Positions 9,783 through 20,766 of a stretch of 61,498 bases of DNA are shown here, piece by piece. The notes beneath the pieces were generated by a model, which was not told the origin of the DNA, did not search any database, and saw only the letters and a list, made by a program, of their open reading frames with translations. How positions within the stretch are numbered: position 1 is the stretch's first letter; every line of letters starts with the position of its first letter. The stretch spans positions 1 through 61,498 of the forward strand of contig NW_026971092.1 in the NCBI RefSeq assembly GCF_963678635.1, written 5' to 3'. A program made the translations under genes and the position numbers. The stretch comes from Symsagittifera roscoffensis (Eukaryota; Xenacoelomorpha; Acoela; Convolutidae).

Positions 9783-10897
9783 GTGCGATAAGCCCACAGA
9801 CGACGTCTAGAGCCTTGAGGGCACTACTCACAAGAGGTGGCACCAAGTCAGTCCGTGTTGAAAACAGATATACAGAAGCTTATGGTCCACTTGAGGTGAT
9901 GCTAAACATAGATGGGATAAACATCTATACGAAAACCATAATAACATGTGATGAAGATCTAGTGGGGCAGATCTACGTGGGCAAAGAAGAACTAAAAGTG
10001 AGATCGATTGGACACTGCGCCATGCTGGAAGAAGATGCAATGCACATCGGGACGGAAGCGGAAATGTCAGCACACGTGCTTGACATAAGTGGCAAAAAGA
10101 CTCAGTTACGTGGGTTACTCGATACGGGAGCGGTCTTGAGTGTTATACCAATCGAAACTTGGGAACCAATGCGTTTTGACAAAGAGGACTTGAAAGACTC
10201 AAGAATACGGCTATCAGCTGCGAACAAAGGGGCGCTGAGGGTACCAGGCAGAACACCAATAATATCCCTAAATCTAGGGAAACGCAACCTGTGGATGAGC
10301 TTTCTAGTGGTGGAAAACCTAGACGAGTCTGACCAGTTCATTTTAGGCAGAGACTTCATCAGGAACTTCGACGTAACGATTGATCTAAACAATGCCATGT
10401 TCAGGACTCGAAACCCGGATAGGAAGTACGTAATTAAACCGGTAAATCTGATAATGGCAAAAGAGAATAAAGTGCCGGTGTTCTTCAATAGAAGGGCAAG
10501 GCTGAAAGCGAACGAAGCGTCAATTGTAGGCTTACGGATGAAAAATTTTAATGAGTTAAGTGATAGTAAGCAAGTATGCATAGTTCCCAATCCAAACAGT
10601 CAAAGTGCTGCCGTTTTAGGAAGATCGTTCTCGATAACCAAGAACGGTTACTGCGTCAGTGTCTTGTTGAATACTCTTGACATACCCATAACAATCCAGA
10701 GCGGAAGGAAGTTGGGATATGCCTTACCCGTGAAAACTCGATATGAAATGACTGAAAATGTAAACGAGAATGAAGTAATTGAATGTCCCAATCACAGTGA
10801 CAAGATTTGTATTTTGAGACGATTGAAAAAAATAAAAAGTTCATCAGGTCTTGTAAAGTCACTTAAGTCTCAAATTTCCCAGAAAGACCAACACTAG
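9779..10897 (+). CDS. pol: Retroviral-type aspartic protease region of pol
   Basis: This 372-codon frame carries the retropepsin active-site motif LLDTGAVLSVIP, with the catalytic Asp-Thr-Gly at residues 115-117, and the downstream FILGRDFIRNFDV, the ILG-R-x motif typical of Ty3/Gypsy proteases. The enzyme would cleave the Gag-Pol polyprotein as a dimer. Residues about 1-100 are the linker from Gag and residues about 210-372 lead into RT. The ORF has no internal stop. It ends 5 bases before the RT frame opens, and the two were probably one frame. The true polyprotein start would lie in gag, so no separate start is claimed. Confidence 0.85.
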   Translation: MSAISPQTTSRALRALLTRGGTKSVRVENRYTEAYGPLEVMLNIDGINIYTKTIITCDEDLVGQIYVGKEELKVRSIGHCAMLEEDAMHIGTEAEMSAHVLDISGKKTQLRGLLDTGAVLSVIPIETWEPMRFDKEDLKDSRIRLSAANKGALRVPGRTPIISLNLGKRNLWMSFLVVENLDESDQFILGRDFIRNFDVTIDLNNAMFRTRNPDRKYVIKPVNLIMAKENKVPVFFNRRARLKANEASIVGLRMKNFNELSDSKQVCIVPNPNSQSAAVLGRSFSITKNGYCVSVLLNTLDIPITIQSGRKLGYALPVKTRYEMTENVNENEVIECPNHSDKICILRRLKKIKSSSGLVKSLKSQISQKDQH

Positions 10898-10902
10898 AAG
10901 AA

Positions 10903-11988
10903 ATGGAAATGGATAAACCAGTTTTACCGGAAATCGAGCATTTAAGGGGTAAGGTAACGGATGAACAACTCGAGGCCATCAAGGACGTACTAGAGCGGAA
11001 CGAGGAAGTTTTTTCGAGACATAAAGCAAACATTGGATGTTGTAACTTTGTTGAACATGAAATAGAGCGTGAGGAGTCCGCGGTACCGCACAGGGAGGGG
11101 GCGAGGCGCATGATACCCCACAAATCGGATGCGTGTAGAAAAGAGATAGAGACACTACTAGAGTATGACATGATAGAACCATCCAAATCACCGTGGGCGT
11201 GTGGAGTAGTGATGGCCAAAAAGAAAGGCGACCAATTGAGGTTTTGTCGTGTCCTTCGGTACCTGAACTCCGTCACGGTGAAGGATGCCTATCCCATACC
11301 TAGGATTGATGAGAGCCTTTCGAAGTTAGGTGATGCAAAAACTTTTACGACTCTTGATTTAGGTTCGGCCTTTTGGCAAGTCTCGTTGAGGAAGCAGGAC
11401 AGGGACAAAACAGGGTTCGCCTGCGAGTTAGGTCTGTTTCAATGGAAACGGATGCCGTTTGGTCTTTGCAATGCCACGGCTACATTTCAACGGTTGATGG
11501 CACATGCATTGATAGGTGTGACAAAGAAGTATGGCAATGTGGTAATAGCGACGCCTACACTGGAAGATCACATCGAGCGTCTGGACGAGATGATTGCATG
11601 CATGAAGAGGTCGTGGCTAAAGTACAAACCATCAAAGTGCGAGATACTCAAGGATTCAATAAAATACTTGGGGAGGATGGTGGACAGGCACGGCATCAGA
11701 CCAGATCCAGATGCAATTGAAGCAGTGCTAACTTGGAAATCGCCAAAAACGGAACACCAGTTGATGAGCTTCCTGGGTTTCGCGAACTATTACAGGGAAC
11801 TCATCAAGGGTTATGCGGATAAAGTATACCCGATGCAACAATTAATGAGAGACAAGGGCAAGAAGTTCACGTGGAACAACGCAGCTGAAGAATCATTCCA
11901 GAGAATAAGAAAGAGTTGTGTGAGGCACCAGTGTTGGGGATGCCAACGGAGAAAGGGATGTACGTGCTGGATACGGATGCGTCGGTAG
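10903..11988 (+). pseudogene. pol: Reverse transcriptase, catalytic box deleted
   Basis: This is a Ty3/Gypsy RT. Recognisable blocks in order are the N-terminal finger (LEYDMIEPSKSPWACGVVMA), the first catalytic region FTTLDLGSAFWQV with its Asp, the substrate block RMPFGLCNATATFQRLM, and the thumb/connection KSPKTEHQLMSFLGFANYYREL. The YxDD box expected between the PFG block and the EDHIERLDEM helix is missing. The reading runs from KKYGNVV straight to IATPT at about 11530-11555, an in-frame loss of several codons, so this copy cannot polymerise. From about 11915 the frame is shifted: residues after SFQRIRK are out of frame, and the true continuation is the RNase H frame starting at 11916. 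Confidence 0.93.
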
Positions 11989-12803
11989 TCGCGATTTCTG
12001 GAATTCTCGATCAAGAACAGGAATGGAACGGGAGGACAGTCTTGAGACCAATAGCATACGGGAGCAAAGTCTTGAGTGATACGGAAATGAAGTACGGGGC
12101 GCCGAAAGCGGAGATGTTCGCGGTGGTTACCTTTGTCGAGAAATATAGAGCATACCTAGGCAGTGAGCCATTCAAGCTGCGAGTCGACAACAGGGCACTC
12201 AGCTGGCTGAAGACGTACTCAATGGACCAGAGCTACTTTGGCAGGTGGATAGTTCGCCTGGACGGGTACAACATGATAATTGAGCACAGAACAAAGGATA
12301 AACATCAAAATGCCGATAGCTTGAGTAGGACGACGGAGTTCTACGAGAGACAGGAACAGAGGAAGGCCAATAGGCCAGAAATAAAAGAGGGCTTCTCCTT
12401 CATGGATAAGGAAACGTATGATAGTCTTCCACTCACAAGATGGCTTGACAAGTTAGGCAAACCGATACAAGATCACCCCGAATTACCAGAAGAGCCTCCA
12501 GAGCAAACAATCTTGAAGAAGACCCGAGGGACGCCGATGGGGATAATGCTCAAGTCAAAAATTGTGAGAGAGAAGCTCAAGGCGAAAGGCTATGACCTCA
12601 ACAAGGAAGAAACGGGCGAAGCACATATAGATGAGGAATTATTGAGATTACTCGAGAAATTGGCAGACGATAAACCCGTGATCGAAAGGAAGGGCAAGGA
12701 GGAACCGGAAAACACGATATTGCGAAGGATTGAGAAGCCAGCGGCGAATACACCTCAGAAGAGAGTAATCCTGATGGTGAAGAAATCGTGCAGTCATTTG
12801 TAG
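11916..12803 (+). pseudogene. pol: RNase H domain and connector
   Basis: The frame continues RT after a one-base shift. RNase H would remove the RNA strand of the RNA-DNA hybrid. The expected acidic residues are visible: Asp in YVLDTDASVVAISG, Glu in APKAEMFAVV and Asp in LRVDNRALSWLK. The tail motif IEHRTKDKHQNADSLSR matches the usual end of Ty3/Gypsy RNase H. From about residue 150 onward there is a charged connector to integrase. The frame closes at 12803, while the coding sense continues in another frame (12775-12887) that holds one more stop at about 12866. Confidence 0.9.
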
Positions 12804-12886
12804 ACAAAATCCCTGATGACATACTCGAGCGGAATCGGGTTAGGAAAAAGAAAGTGGCGTTTAAGTAGGAAGCTGAACACCATGGA

Positions 12887-14113
12887 TTGGGTCAAGAGTC
12901 CGGGGAGTGGTGGCCCACAGGGGAGGAAGATGTTGGAGAGGGAAAATTGTCCGGGGAGCGTGAAGAATGGGACGAAGATTCGGAGGGCAGCAGCGACGAC
13001 CAGGATATTCTGTGCATGATACTGGCGGAAGAGAAGATGAGACACCGCGACAGGGAGCTGCAGACGGATCCCTCATCAGGATCATACAACTTGGATCAGC
13101 AAGAGGTCCGAGAAGGTGAAGAGCTTGAGAAAATTGCAGTATCGAGGAAACCGTTCAGAACAAATCAGGTGCCAGAGGTGGATAGAATGATAATGAAAAG
13201 GATAGTGTGCGTTAAGCTGAAAGATGACATCCACAACCCGGGGGAACTGAATGGCCAGATAATGGCACTAAAGGAACATGTCAAGGCGAGATACCGGCTG
13301 TCGGATCTAATAAGGGCCCAAAAAAATGACAAGATGACAAGTAACCTCTCCAAATGGATCCGGACGAGATCCAAAGAGAAGGACGACCTGGAAGAAGACA
13401 GCTACAAGGTCTTGAGCCAGTTCTACAAGGAAAGAAAAGATTTACTCTATCACACGGCTGATGGAGTGGTAGCGTGCAAGAGAAAGGATGAGGAGAAGAT
13501 ATTGCACAAGCATAACCTCATCATATTACCACAGTTGTATCAGACTGAAGTGTTATTCAGATCGCACGATCAAATGGGGCACCAGGGAATAGACAAGGTG
13601 CAACGGAGAATACTTCACAGGTTTGACTGGCCAGGATTAAGGAAAGCCTGCAAGAGATGGGTAAATGCATGCCTAGCATGTCTGCAAGTGAAAGACCCAA
13701 GGAAGATGAAGTTTCCACTCAAGTCCGTTGAGAGCTCAGAGCTCAACGAAGTTGTGCAAATAGACCACCAAAAGATCTGTATGACAGAGTCAGGATATAA
13801 CCAGATACTAGTCATAATAGATCACTTCACAAAGCTGGCGGAAGCGGTTCCGTGTCAGACAGCCTCGGCAGAGGAAATTTGTGACCACCTGATAACACAC
13901 TGGATATCACGGTATGGCTGTCCCATGACATTTCAGTCGGACAACTGCAAAGCCTTCGTGGGCGACTTAACGAAAGAATTGATGAAGAGGTCTCACATAG
14001 CTCAAGCGCACTCAACGACATACCATCCCCAGACCAATGGGTTGGTGGAGAGGCAGAATAGAACGTTGGTGAACATGCTGAGAGTATACTGCTCAAGGTA
14101 CATGACGGATTGA
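12887..14113 (+). pseudogene. pol: Integrase, zinc-binding and catalytic core
   Basis: The integrase inserts the cDNA into the genome. Residues about 1-190 are an acidic connector (EDSEGSSDDQD). The HHCC zinc domain follows, with His in FRSHDQMGHQG and Cys in ACLACLQVKD. The catalytic triad is present: Asp in VVQIDHQKI, Asp in TFQSDNCKAF and Glu in NGLVERQNR, with 35 residues between the last two as required for D,D-35-E. A TGA at 14111-14113 stops the frame just after the core. The sense continues downstream. The catalytic residues look intact even though RT is dead. Confidence 0.93.
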
Positions 14114-14832
14114 GATAAGTATCTGCCGCAGGTGGTAGGGGCGTACAACAGCACGCAACACTAGACAACAGGAAGCAGTCCCTTCATGATGTTGACGTGC
14201 AAGGAAAGAGCGATGCCCCTAACATTCTTTTACCCGGAGTACAAAGGGAAAAAGACGTCGTCTCAAGCTTAAGTGAAAGAAGCGATCAGGAGACAGCAGG
14301 AATTAAATGAGCTTTGCAGAAGGAATACTGCGCAAGCACATATGAGACAGCGCAAGAAAAACGATGAGAAGATACTGCAAGCAAAACCATACGCAGTGGG
14401 CCAGTACGTGTAGGTCTTCCAGAATGTCATACCTCCCAAAGGTACAAAGAAACTACTCAAGAAATGGAGAGGACCGTTCATGATAACGGAAGTGCATCAG
14501 CAAGGGTGGTTTTATCGCTTGAGTACGGGACGTGCAGCGCATTATGAAAACTTGAAACCTCATGTCCCATCCCCAGAAGACTGGTGCGTACCGCAGATAA
14601 TGGAGGGACTCGAGTACCGCTTGGTGGAACCAGCCTGCGAGGTGAATGAAAAAGGCACCCGAGAGAAAAATTATGGCAACGAGGGCTTGAGTCTGGATGA
14701 CAATGAAAAAAAAAGGAGCGGATTCAGAGGCAGAGTCCTTTGTGGAAGAAGACTGGAACGATCCGGAGCAGGACGAGGTGCCAAAGTGGACGGAACCGGA
14801 CTTGCCGATAACAGCAGGAACCAGGAGCGGTA
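14114..14832 (+). pseudogene. pol: Integrase C-terminal GPY/F module
   Basis: After the TGA, the same sense runs on through stops at about 14111, 14161, 14270 and 14411, reading VVGAYNST, then a long basic helix, then KKWRGPFMITEVHQQGW and HYENLKPHVP. The WRGPF...YRL...HYENLKPH layout is the GPY/F module of Ty3/Gypsy integrases, thought to help target or multimerise the enzyme. An A9-A10 run at 14704-14713 shifts the frame into the downstream tail (14697-15722). I see no chromodomain. Confidence 0.75.
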
Positions 14833-15722
14833 ATCGTAAGCGGACGGGCATGAGGTACAACAGGTACGGCGATGACTTCTTAATTGACAAGATAAGGCCT
14901 GATGAAGTGGGCAACGAGTTACTGAGTGTGGGCGAATTGGTGGCAGACGATGAATGGCAAATCATCAACGACAGTGAACACTATCCAAAGGAGGACTACT
15001 CCACACCAAAACAAGAAACAGATCTGGAATAGAGCGAGATAGTGAGGAGGGAGAACACGAACCTGAGAATACTAGAGTGGATGCGTGGGGTCAAGAGCGA
15101 AGAAGACGAAGGGCTAAGCATCAAGCAGGTCGACGTGTCAGCAGAACAACATGTAAAAACGGAAGATCCCCTCTTCGGTTGGACAGCAACCGACAAGCCG
15201 CTAGAATTACCCCCAGATAATTTAGACCCAGCATCATCGACGGGGACGTCGATAAATATTTTTGTCCGGGGAGTGGGGGTAGGACTTACCCACACCAAAA
15301 ATTTGGTGATAAAGAAGCTGAGGGAAGTAAGAGAGACCAACGGACTAGAATTGGGCGATGAAGAAGCTGAATCTAACATAAGACGAAATTTCAAAACGAA
15401 ATTTGAAATCCCCAATGAATACTCGGAGAACATCCTAATAACGGACAGCGACTTCATTCTGTCAGACAGGACTAGCGCGATCTGTATAACGGCGGACATG
15501 AGTTTCAAATTGAGACTGGAGGCTGAGTTTAAGAGAGAATACCAGAACGTGGAGTTAGCACTAACGAGGCTGAGGGATTTCATGATTGAAAGAGGGATAA
15601 TGGAGATCTCAATGCCAGTTTATGACCCAAACATGGGCAAGTTGAGCCCAAGGGAGTTGTATGCCATCCTACACGTGGTCTTCGCAGAAACAGAGATAAT
15701 GGTACACCTACACAAGAAGTAA
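14697..15722 (+). pseudogene. Pol C-terminal extension, unknown
   Basis: A single frame runs from 14697 to 15722, broken by one TAG at 15030-15032. The first part is acidic (EAESFVEEDWNDPEQDEVP). The second part has a Ser/Thr-rich linker and a region that could fold (about residues 75-226 of the 15042 ORF), including VRGVGVGLTHTKNLVIKKL and a charged helix ending DFMIERGIMEISMP. I recognise no domain. It is fused downstream of the GPY/F module, so it would be the C-terminal part of Pol. A separate short ORF is the alternative. Confidence 0.55.
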
Positions 15723-16230
15723 TACTTGAGTATCGCCTGAGCTACGGGTAGGTAGACAACGGAGGTCTCCAGTTGGGGGTACTTCGGGGCAGGTAGATGG
15801 ATTTTAACGTGATTGGCATGACCATTATAAATTAAAAAATGATGGTGCTAAAACATTAGATGAATCTGAATGCTCTCAAAAACTTCCAATTGAATTATTT
15901 TAGTAAAACGGACGGATGGAAAAGGTTTTAACTACAAAAATGGGGTGGGGGGTTTCTAGGTTAGGAATATGACACCTTAGTCTGAAAAGTGGATTTTACT
16001 TTCAGATTGATTTGATCAAAACCAAAGTTGGCGACTAGAACACACTCATTGAAAAGGGAATAGAAAGTCTTGAACAAAGTTCACGATCAGAAACATTTGG
16101 AGGAGACTTTTCAAGTACTCAAGTTGGTACGTTATTCACGAGTTGGTTCGGTAATTCACGAGTTGGTTCGGTAATTCACGAGTTGGTTGGTGCGCGAGAT
16201 TATCTAGAAGTTGTAAAAAAAAATGGCAGG
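15723..16230 (+). other. Spacer between pol and ORF3, with a 20-bp tandem repeat
   Basis: No coding is visible. At 16133-16192 the 20-bp unit attcacgagttggttcggta is repeated three times just upstream of the proposed ORF3 start. The spacer could hold a splice acceptor or internal promoter for ORF3, but I see no clear one. Confidence 0.6.
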
Positions 16231-17345
16231 ATGATCGTGGAACAGGGACACATTGCGCTGAAGGACGAAATGAAGTTCGCCACAAGGAAGTAGCGAGCAC
16301 CTTACGGATTGGAACAGGTGGAAATGAGGCAAGAAGGGAAGGAGCTGAGTGCGGCAGGCTCGTTGTATGTAGCCCTGACGGAGTATAAAAAGCAAGACCC
16401 CGCGACACCCTCACCCCTGTCGGTGGGCACTCCTGGAGACAGGAGAACTGGCCCTGTAGAAGATCGATTCAGTAAGATACTCGAGAGAAGACAAGCCGAA
16501 TCGGGAGAAGAGAGCATGGACAAAACTCTCAGTGAAACGGGGGAGGAAATAGAAGTGGGGAATACGCCTAAGCCGAAACCAGCAGAGGTGGATTTCACCG
16601 CCCAGGAACTGCTGCGGGACTTGAGCGGAGACGATTGGGCGGACAGCGCCACGCCACCACTGACCTCATCCCCCCGTAAGAATCTGGAGCTACCATTGAC
16701 AAGTGAGACTTCTAACATGGGAATGATACTCTTGAGTGCTGAAGAAAGGCAGAAGAGTACATTTGAGGGGAACAAAGATATGTTTCTGGGGACTCTAGAT
16801 GAGAAGGCTTGGCAGGATTTCTTGAGCGATTTTAATCAGGAGATGAAGAGCGAGACCACGCTAGATGACTTTAAGGAAGAACTGTGGAATACAGTGGTCA
16901 AGTTTGGAGAACCAGTGTTGATGGCCACCGGATTGGATGAGAAAGCAAGAAAGGAGTTGCTGAGCAAGATGGTCAAGTTGAAGGAGACGCGACGGAAGAC
17001 CAAAGATGATGAATGTAAAGACGGCTCTACTCTGAAAAAATGAACTGATGATAAAATAAATAAAATTGAAGGGGAGGATAAGATTAAGACTAGTAATATG
17101 ATTAAGACTACTAATATCCTTAAGGCTCGAGCAAGTGGGAGGCACGAGTTGGAAGGGTCGGACCGGGACGGAGAGATCGAATCTGTGATGGTAGTGACGA
17201 CACCCTCAAGCAAATGTATGAAGTCTCGAAAAAGGAAGCGGGAGATGGAGGAGATGAGTAGGCCGTCGGTGGATGCTGTTTCGGAGAAGAATTACAGGGA
17301 GACCGCCCCCATGATCTTGGCGCGGTGGAAGACGACAGCCCACAA
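16231..17345 (+). pseudogene. ORF3, N-terminal part, in env position, unknown
   Basis: An ATG at 16231 opens a plus frame that continues through an in-frame TAG at 16291-16293 and a TGA at 17041-17043 to about 17345, where the frame shifts. The product is hydrophilic and rich in Glu, Lys and Ser, with a central Pro/Ser-rich stretch and two helical, charged segments (around NMGMILLSAEERQK and KELLSKMVKLKETRR), then a basic SRKRKREMEEM segment that could be a nuclear signal. No signal peptide or knuckle is seen. It begins about 500 bp after pol and belongs with the downstream segments. I do not recognise it. Confidence 0.55.
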
Positions 17346-20332
17346 GAGTAGTTGTAATAACCGAAATAGCGAAAGAAATAGAGGTCTCGACAAGTCTGGT
17401 GAGGGAAGAGGACTTCAAACCACAGAAGGCAGGTTCGAAAAAGGGTTCGACGAGTGGACAAACCTGGGAAGTGGATTTGGGCAGAGAATGGATCTCGAGC
17501 GAACATCAGGTTGTTGGCAAACAAGTGTTCATTAACCCTCTAGAGAAGAACGCGACGAGAAATACGGCTCGACCTTGGTGGGTGGCCCTAGAGACGATGA
17601 AGGAATTGGAGGACTGTCTGAAGAAACTTGATCAAGGGGTGTCCCGTAAGCGTCGCAATTGGGCTACTCAACAGAAAGCCGAAGTCAACAAACTGGAGTT
17701 GGGAAATCAGCTAAAGCGAACTTGGCAGAGCCTGTTGCGAGATTATTTTGAGGAGGCGATGAGAACACCTTCATCAGCATTGCCTCTAATGGCGAATCCC
17801 TTCGTCAGAACCGCGGGACAACTGATATTCGCATGGAGCTTAGTGGGAATAGAGTTGGAGGTCTTGACTTCATGTGACAGATTGAAGTTAGGCAATAAAA
17901 ACCTAAAGGTCTATCAAATGCTGGTACAACACGTCGCGAGGGACAACTCCGGTCTGAGTCTGGCGAGAAGAAAAGATGCCACTTGTTTCTTGAGGTGGAT
18001 AATGTCTGTAATGAACAATAGCACCGTCCAAGCGTGTCATCAGAGGGCTATGGGGAGCAAAACCATGGAGAGAAGAGTCTCCACCGTCATACTGAACGTG
18101 TACCATAGTACGGGAATTGAGAAGGAGGATGACTCGAGACAATCCCTAGAGAATCATAGAAAATTGGACGAGAAACGAAGATTCCACAACAAGAAATTTG
18201 AAGAGGAGCATGATGTGCATCGCAACTTAACCTTGGCTGAGGGTTACGCGAGACCAAATAAAAAGGGAGAGTATCAATACGTGTCTGGAGTGATGGGGAT
18301 AGCGTATAATCCTTTCTTGGATTGAGAAGCCGCGAGCGCTTACAGGAATCATGAGGTGACGGAGCTCTTGAAGTTTTGGACGAAGATAATCGTAATCGAT
18401 CCAACGGAAAGGGAGAAACCGAGCCTGGGCCTGCTACTTGAGCCGACGCCAAAGGTGATATGCGTGCCGCGCTCGAGCAAAAGGGAAGAATTGAGAATGG
18501 GAAACGGAAATGGCATGATGACTACGAATTTGGGAACGGTTTGGAAATTACTGAGACCTTCCTGGTGTCCCCATCCCCATGCAAGCTTGATTGAAGAATT
18601 CACGAAACGAGTAAGGTTAACACCGACAAAAGATGAGGATCTGGGAATGTTGGACGTGATACACAAATTGATCCTACCACAGAGTAAAGAGTCGGGTGGA
18701 ACAACGAGTAAGCTGGGATCGGTAAAGAAGTTGGAGCCTGGTAGCTGTCTTGACTTGACGTGCGGAGGCGGAGGGCACACCTGTGATGGACGATCTTGTG
18801 TCAGAATACAATCTTTTCAGGGAGAGGACCTAATCACTTGGTTTGGTGATATAACCGAAAGAGAGAAGAGCGAAGTGCAGATAATGGCTGAGTGTTATAC
18901 GAACACCACAGTGAATATAGCAACGGCGCTGGGGTTCTTCTCTGGAATGTGTAGTCTGCAATTACTCGAGATGCTGGAGTCTGATCACCATTTGGTGACC
19001 GCGTTGAGCGTGAAGTCGTGGCCAAGAGCGTTGCAAACCACCGAAAAACATATCAGAGGGTAGAAGATTGGCCTGGAGGCGGAGAAGGGATTTCCAGTGA
19101 GCGAAACTTATGGCCTGCCGGTAAATGCAAAGTTTTTGGTGGGATCAGTAATGGCCAACGTATGTGGGAGCCACTATCCATTGCACATGGCAATGGTGGA
19201 GGTATCTAGCCAAAGGATACTAGTGGATAAGGCCTTCTCGGTACCCAAGTGCGTACGGCTAGCTCGAATGTCGCATCATTCACATAAACTGTTGAGGAAG
19301 ATCCTGGGAACGGTACCGAAGGCACAAAGAGATGACTTGAGTGAAATCTGGGGAGAAGAACTCTTGAGCTTGGGAGACGAAAATAGGAGCAATTTTGAGA
19401 GACAGAATGCCATCGGGAAGCCGATGGGTAATGTCCCAATGCCGGAGGAAGATGATGTGGTGCACGAGAAGATGATGGAACTGGAGCCTCTGCTGGAAGC
19501 CTCGGGAGAATGCAATCTCCGAAGCATAGAAATTACACATGGGGAGTGCCCATGCCACTGCTTGGCACAGACAGTGTGGTACCCAGAGCATACAAGCCTT
19601 TGCTTAGTGTGGCAGGTAGAAGAAATTCGGTCGATCGTTTTACCCGATCACCAGCAGAAGGTGACCATCTTGGTAGTAAGCACAATGTTGGCGTTACGAT
19701 GGATCGAAGAAAATGTGATGAAGTACAGGGAGTCGAAGACACCCACGGCGGAATCGATACACGCTATAGACTACAACAGGAGACTCGAGTTGTTTGAGAC
19801 TGTATGCAAGGTATTCGCCATACCAATGGAAGTCAGGCACTTTTGGAGTCGCATCACGTTTTTTCCGTGGTTTCGAGCGACGTTGACATCTTGGTTGTAC
19901 ATGGCGACGAAGGATCACATGAAGAAATATCAGAAGGAATATCGACAGTTCCTGGCGGAGATAGGCCCGGAAGCCTTCAAGAGACATCTGCTGACCCATC
20001 GAAATGCGATCACCACAGGTTGGAAGAGAGTTGATGGGGTGTCTAGAGACAATACCAAAGCAAGAGAGTCGATACTGGAGGAAGACTTGGCGAAGAACGT
20101 GAGCTTGAGCCTGCACAATTCCTTTTGCTTGAACAGGGAATTGAAAATGAAAGGTTTGCCGAATCAGGCAGCGAGGTTGCAAGAGCAGAGGGAGTGGATG
20201 CGATCTTACGATCAATTGAAAGCATGGGAAGAAATTGTGATCAGTTCTGATGATGAGGAGGCGTTACTAAGACAGATAACGGTGTCAAATTCATCAGGTC
20301 CTAGCACTTCGATGGCTAGGAATACGAAGTGA
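17346..20332 (+). pseudogene. ORF3, central and C-terminal part, unknown
   Basis: One plus frame runs from about 17346 (before the ATG at 17399) to 20332, interrupted only by TGA at 18323-18325 and TAG at 19061-19063. With the N-terminal part it gives about 1,365 codons. Visible features are a helical Trp/Leu region (KRTWQSLLRDYFEEAM), a Cys cluster CLDLTCGGGGHTCDGRSC (18746-18803), a mildly hydrophobic stretch (about 18908-18980), a second Cys cluster CPCHC (19547-19561), and an acidic Ser-rich C-terminus (SSDDEEALLRQ). It has no leader peptide, no clear membrane anchor and no furin-like site, so it does not look like a classical envelope. Family unknown. Confidence 0.6.
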
Positions 20333-20766
20333 GCAGGGAGCTCAATGTGGGTTTCTCGAGTCTTGAGAGAGGAAGGAAGGGGCTCAAGTGTGAATTCGGA
20401 TAAAATCCGAGGTCACGGAAAAGAAATTTTAACGAAACGAAGTATTGTTATTAATATGCTATAGTTATTATATAAATCAAAATGCTGCATGACAATTTCC
20501 TGACTGAATAGGACAAAAGAAATTTTAATCATAAGCTTTAAAAGCGGAGATTTAAGATGTAGGTATATGAAAATTTTGATTGCTGTTCAGCGATAGTGTG
20601 ACAATTTTAGATAGTGGTGAATTTTGGGATGTAGATAAACTTAAGTCTGCTGCAAACTTCTGTAAATGACCACTGGCACTGTATCTTGAGCAACACTCGG
20701 TATTCTGGGGACTCACTGGCAGACGGCAACACGCGATGAAGACATCGATCTCGAGTCCGGAGAGTA
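20333..20766 (+). other. 3' untranslated region with a polypurine tract
   Basis: No ORF is visible. At 20365-20381 lies gagagaggaaggaagggg, the best polypurine tract in the 3' end of the element. A polypurine tract primes plus-strand DNA and normally touches the 3' LTR, yet the repeated LTR sequence begins 385 bp further on. Either the tract used is the weaker purine run before 20767, or the real 3' LTR starts near 20388 and the 5' LTR has lost its first 380 bp. Confidence 0.5.
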
